Part shown: piece after piece, positions 5,801 through 7,957 of the stretch
Position numbering within the stretch: position 1 is the stretch's first letter
How the letters are laid out: every line of letters starts with the position of its first letter
Assembly: GCA_030649435.1 (NCBI GenBank)
Contig: JAUSKE010000115.1
Span: 1 to 7,957, forward strand
Reading direction: 5' to 3'
DNA length: 7,957 nucleotides
From: Deltaproteobacteria bacterium
GTDB taxonomy: Bacteria; UBA10199; JACPAL01; JACOUP01
The notes under the pieces: generated by a model
Told to the model about the DNA's origin: nothing
What the model saw: only the letters and a program-made list of their open reading frames with translations
Databases searched by the model: none
Made by a program: the position numbers and the translations under genes

Positions 5801-7357
5801 ATGAGAGAAAAGAATCGAAGCTCTTTGATCAAGTTGGCTTCTGCCTTTTTGATGGCCCTGGTGGTAGCAACCTGTGGCAGCAGCTCAACTTCAGATGATG
5901 ACGCAACCACCGCAACTCCAACGACCAGTACACTTTCCACCGCCTATCCAGCTGAGGCAACGGTGACTTCACCAACGGCAGCGAGTGGCGCTTCTGCTTC
6001 AGCCACCCAGGCCCTCAAGATAAAAAATGGGACAGTGGCTGTCAAACCGCCGACCGATGAGGCGACCGATATTAAAAATATCCTGAATGCCACCAAGGAA
6101 GATGATTGCAAGATTTCCTTCGACACGAACCTTCAGGCGCCGAACGCCCTTTGTTATGGCCCCACAATCACTTATTCCGCTCATCCCGATGCCCTTGTTG
6201 GTACCCCTTCTGCGGGGAGTCTCCCTTCAGGAGATACCGGGATGTGGATTGCGACCGAAACCTCCTCTGGTGAGGCCTGTGTCGCTTCCAAGATGAATTC
6301 ATTGATCGGTGAGGTTAAAAATAATCTCGACCTGATGCGAAAAATGACGGCCGCCTTTCTCTGTCAGGCGAAGTTTGATAGCCTTGCCCTTCCTGAAGCG
6401 GGCAAGAGCGTTGACCTGACTGCCTCTGCCAAAAAGGTTTTTGCAAGAGATGCGAGCACGACCCAGTTTAATGCCACAGTCACCTTGGCCCGTGATGCAA
6501 CGGATAAAGCTGGGCGTCCGATCTATACGGCCACAATGACCGGGACGATGAGCGCCGGCTCCTTTCAGGCAACGATCAAGCATATCCCGGAGGATGATGC
6601 CAACACCAACTACTCCGGCCTCTTTTCGCTGGTTGTTGCCTTGAAATCCAGCACCAATATTCCGCTCGGCAACTGCACCACTGCCGATGGAGGGATTGTG
6701 GATGCGATGTCGATCCGTTACAATAAGAGCAGTTCAAACCTCAAGATGTTATTCAAGAGGGCCGGGTTCTGCGGTGCCGATACCTCCGTCAAGGTTTTTG
6801 ATACCAATAACGAGGTCGATTATTCCCTGAGTTGGAAGAATAACGCCCACTATGCAATTTTTGGTCTTAATAGCTCCGATGGGACGGGGGATGTGGCCCA
6901 TGCCTGGCAGGCGGGAAATGCCGATGACAACGCCCGTGTCCTTAATGTGACCGTTTCTACATCGGGGAGTACGACAAGCGGTTGTGGTTATTTTGGATAC
7001 GGCCCTAAACTTCAATCGACAAGCGGCCTTGCCACCATCAGTAAGATGATCTGTAACTGGGCTGGACCGGGGAACAGTCATACCGGTGTTCTGAAGGCTC
7101 AGCGGCAATGCTTTACCAAGGATACGACCGGGAAATTCGTCACCGACACCAGCACCAGTGCGACGAAGAGTCTTGCGATTACCTATTCGCCGAACAACAG
7201 CTGTTCCAAGTCACCAGCAACAGCCGCTGATTTTACCTACACGGCCAATACCCCTGCAGGAAACCAGGTGGTCGCCACCAGCGATACGGTGACAAGTAAC
7301 CTGATCGATCTTTCGGCGATTGTGTTTACGACGCCGACGGCGCCGAGTCTCCCGTAA
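5801..7357 (+). CDS. Secreted Ser/Thr-rich lipoprotein with ten conserved-looking cysteines, unknown function
   Basis: I do not recognise this 518-residue protein. It begins with a basic n-region (MREKNRSSLIK), a hydrophobic stretch LASAFLMALVVAT (12-24) and Cys25 followed by GSSSTSDDD, the form of a lipoprotein signal with Thr, an unusual residue, directly before the Cys. Residues about 27-72 are a low-complexity Ser/Thr/Ala/Pro/Asp linker. The rest has a beta-rich look with many Thr, Ser, Asn and Asp and small residues, plus a helical stretch at about 165-195. Besides Cys25 there are ten cysteines (103, 118, 160, 188, 292, 324, 395, 418, 437, 468); the even number suggests disulfides formed in the periplasm or at the surface. 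Asp at positions +7 to +9 after the Cys does not match the E. coli Asp+2 retention rule, so the outer membrane is likely. It has its own ribosome binding site and possible promoter and converges on the neighbouring barrel gene. Confidence 0.85.
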   Translation: MREKNRSSLIKLASAFLMALVVATCGSSSTSDDDATTATPTTSTLSTAYPAEATVTSPTAASGASASATQALKIKNGTVAVKPPTDEATDIKNILNATKEDDCKISFDTNLQAPNALCYGPTITYSAHPDALVGTPSAGSLPSGDTGMWIATETSSGEACVASKMNSLIGEVKNNLDLMRKMTAAFLCQAKFDSLALPEAGKSVDLTASAKKVFARDASTTQFNATVTLARDATDKAGRPIYTATMTGTMSAGSFQATIKHIPEDDANTNYSGLFSLVVALKSSTNIPLGNCTTADGGIVDAMSIRYNKSSSNLKMLFKRAGFCGADTSVKVFDTNNEVDYSLSWKNNAHYAIFGLNSSDGTGDVAHAWQAGNADDNARVLNVTVSTSGSTTSGCGYFGYGPKLQSTSGLATISKMICNWAGPGNSHTGVLKAQRQCFTKDTTGKFVTDTSTSATKSLAITYSPNNSCSKSPATAADFTYTANTPAGNQVVATSDTVTSNLIDLSAIVFTTPTAPSLP

Positions 7358-7361
7358 GGGG

Positions 7362-7957
7362 CTAGTTGAGGTATGGAGGGATCAGGAACGACGGGCCGAG
7401 AAAGATCGTGACGTCAGCTTCAAACGCGCTCCCCGACCGGGTCGGGACGCTCCAGAGGTATTCGCGAACCTCTGTCTTGAACGAAAACCAGGACCAACGG
7501 GTGTAGATCTTCATCCCGCCACCAATACAACCAGCGCCGTGGTAGGAATCATTGATATTGATGGCGGCCCCACCCAAGAGGGTGTAAAAATCAACCTCGG
7601 TGATCGTCTTGCCTGAGTGATAGGCTCCGGGGAGATTGACTTGGAGGGTCCCACCAATCAAATAAAGGTTTGGATTGGTGACACCCTGGCCGAGATCGCC
7701 TAACGGGTCATAGTTGATGCGCGAGTAATTAAAATCGGCGCCGATCGCGAGAACCGGTGTGAGGTGGTAGTAGAGGCCGGAACCGACGATGAAGGAATGT
7801 TCCAGTTTGTCGCCGAAAAATTCTCCTCCTCCCACCGGGATCTCCCAACGGGTGACGGCGGCGGCGCGACGCTCAAAATCGAGCGAGGCAGGGATCTCTT
7901 CATCCTCTAAGGCGAAAGAGGACAAGGGGGATAGCAGAACCATCAGGATAAAAATGA
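7362..7957 (-). CDS. Outer-membrane beta-barrel protein (resembles the myxobacterial OMP barrel domain family), 5' end outside window
   Basis: The frame stays open to the right edge, so the true start lies beyond it: the codons before the ATG at 7943 encode IFIL, and together with MVLLSPLSSFA they form the hydrophobic core and end of a signal peptide whose basic start is missing. The mature part begins near LEDEEIPASL. It shows alternating amphipathic strands with aromatic girdle residues: HSFIVGSGLYYHLTPVLAIGADFNYSRI, NPNLYLIGGTLQVNLPG, VDFYTLLGGAAININ, GAGCIGGGMKIYTRWSWFSFKTEVREYLW and a last strand DVTIFLGPSFLIPP. The run 'fixed GGG-K-x-Y, then strand with EVREYLW, then x-x-x-x-LGPSFxxP' resembles the family described as 'outer membrane beta-barrel domain' from myxobacteria (TIGR04565-like); this is from memory. 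About 193 residues suit an eight-stranded barrel. It stops at TAG (7364-7362), four bases from the lipoprotein stop. Confidence 0.8.
   Translation of the reverse strand, partial: IFILMVLLSPLSSFALEDEEIPASLDFERRAAAVTRWEIPVGGGEFFGDKLEHSFIVGSGLYYHLTPVLAIGADFNYSRINYDPLGDLGQGVTNPNLYLIGGTLQVNLPGAYHSGKTITEVDFYTLLGGAAININDSYHGAGCIGGGMKIYTRWSWFSFKTEVREYLWSVPTRSGSAFEADVTIFLGPSFLIPPYLN

Noticed and set aside
7320..7616. A 98-codon plus-strand frame over the end of the barrel gene
   Set aside because: Antisense to the clear outer-membrane barrel gene, with a low-complexity Arg-rich start and no supporting site.
7941..7943. Start of the barrel gene at the ATG at 7943
   Set aside because: The frame continues upstream with hydrophobic IFIL to the window edge, and a start here would lack the basic part of a signal peptide, so the true start is probably outside.

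Overview
The window reads as chromosomal core DNA from a Gram-negative (diderm) bacterium of roughly balanced G+C. LolA, a lipobox protein and an outer-membrane beta-barrel protein show the double membrane. The ftsK-lolA neighbourhood and a barrel resembling the myxobacterial type outer-membrane beta-barrel family suggest a deltaproteobacterium-like lineage (Myxococcota, Bdellovibrionota or an uncultured relative). That placement is inference from gene content only.

Layout. At the left edge the 5' part of the GTPase gene ychF runs leftward and leaves the window. A 62-base divergent spacer (604-665) carries promoter-like sequences for both directions, with overlapping -10 elements. From 666 to 5744 five genes run rightward with no gaps: ftsK (DNA translocase), lolA (periplasmic lipoprotein carrier), a comF-family phosphoribosyltransferase-like gene, a suhB-like inositol monophosphatase family gene, and a small TPR protein. 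Every junction overlaps (26, 1, 4 and 17 bases), so this looks like one translationally coupled operon. A perfect 8-bp hairpin covers the ribosome binding site of comF. A 56-base spacer (5745-5800) with a possible extended -10 promoter and a good ribosome binding site precedes a 518-residue secreted lipoprotein of unknown function that is rich in Ser/Thr and has 10 cysteines besides the lipid-attachment one. It converges, with a 4-base gap, on a leftward outer-membrane beta-barrel gene whose start lies beyond the right edge.

How the genes relate. ftsK clears chromosome termini from the division septum, and lolA moves lipoproteins from inner to outer membrane; the two are neighbours in many proteobacteria. 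The comF, suhB and TPR genes look like housekeeping passengers of the same transcript. The two right-hand genes encode lineage-specific envelope proteins. I see no mobile element, CRISPR array, RNA gene, phage or defence module, and no convincing new multi-gene system. The points most worth a second look are the comF hairpin, the shared divergent promoter with a nearly leaderless ftsK message, and the uncharacterised Cys-containing lipoprotein.
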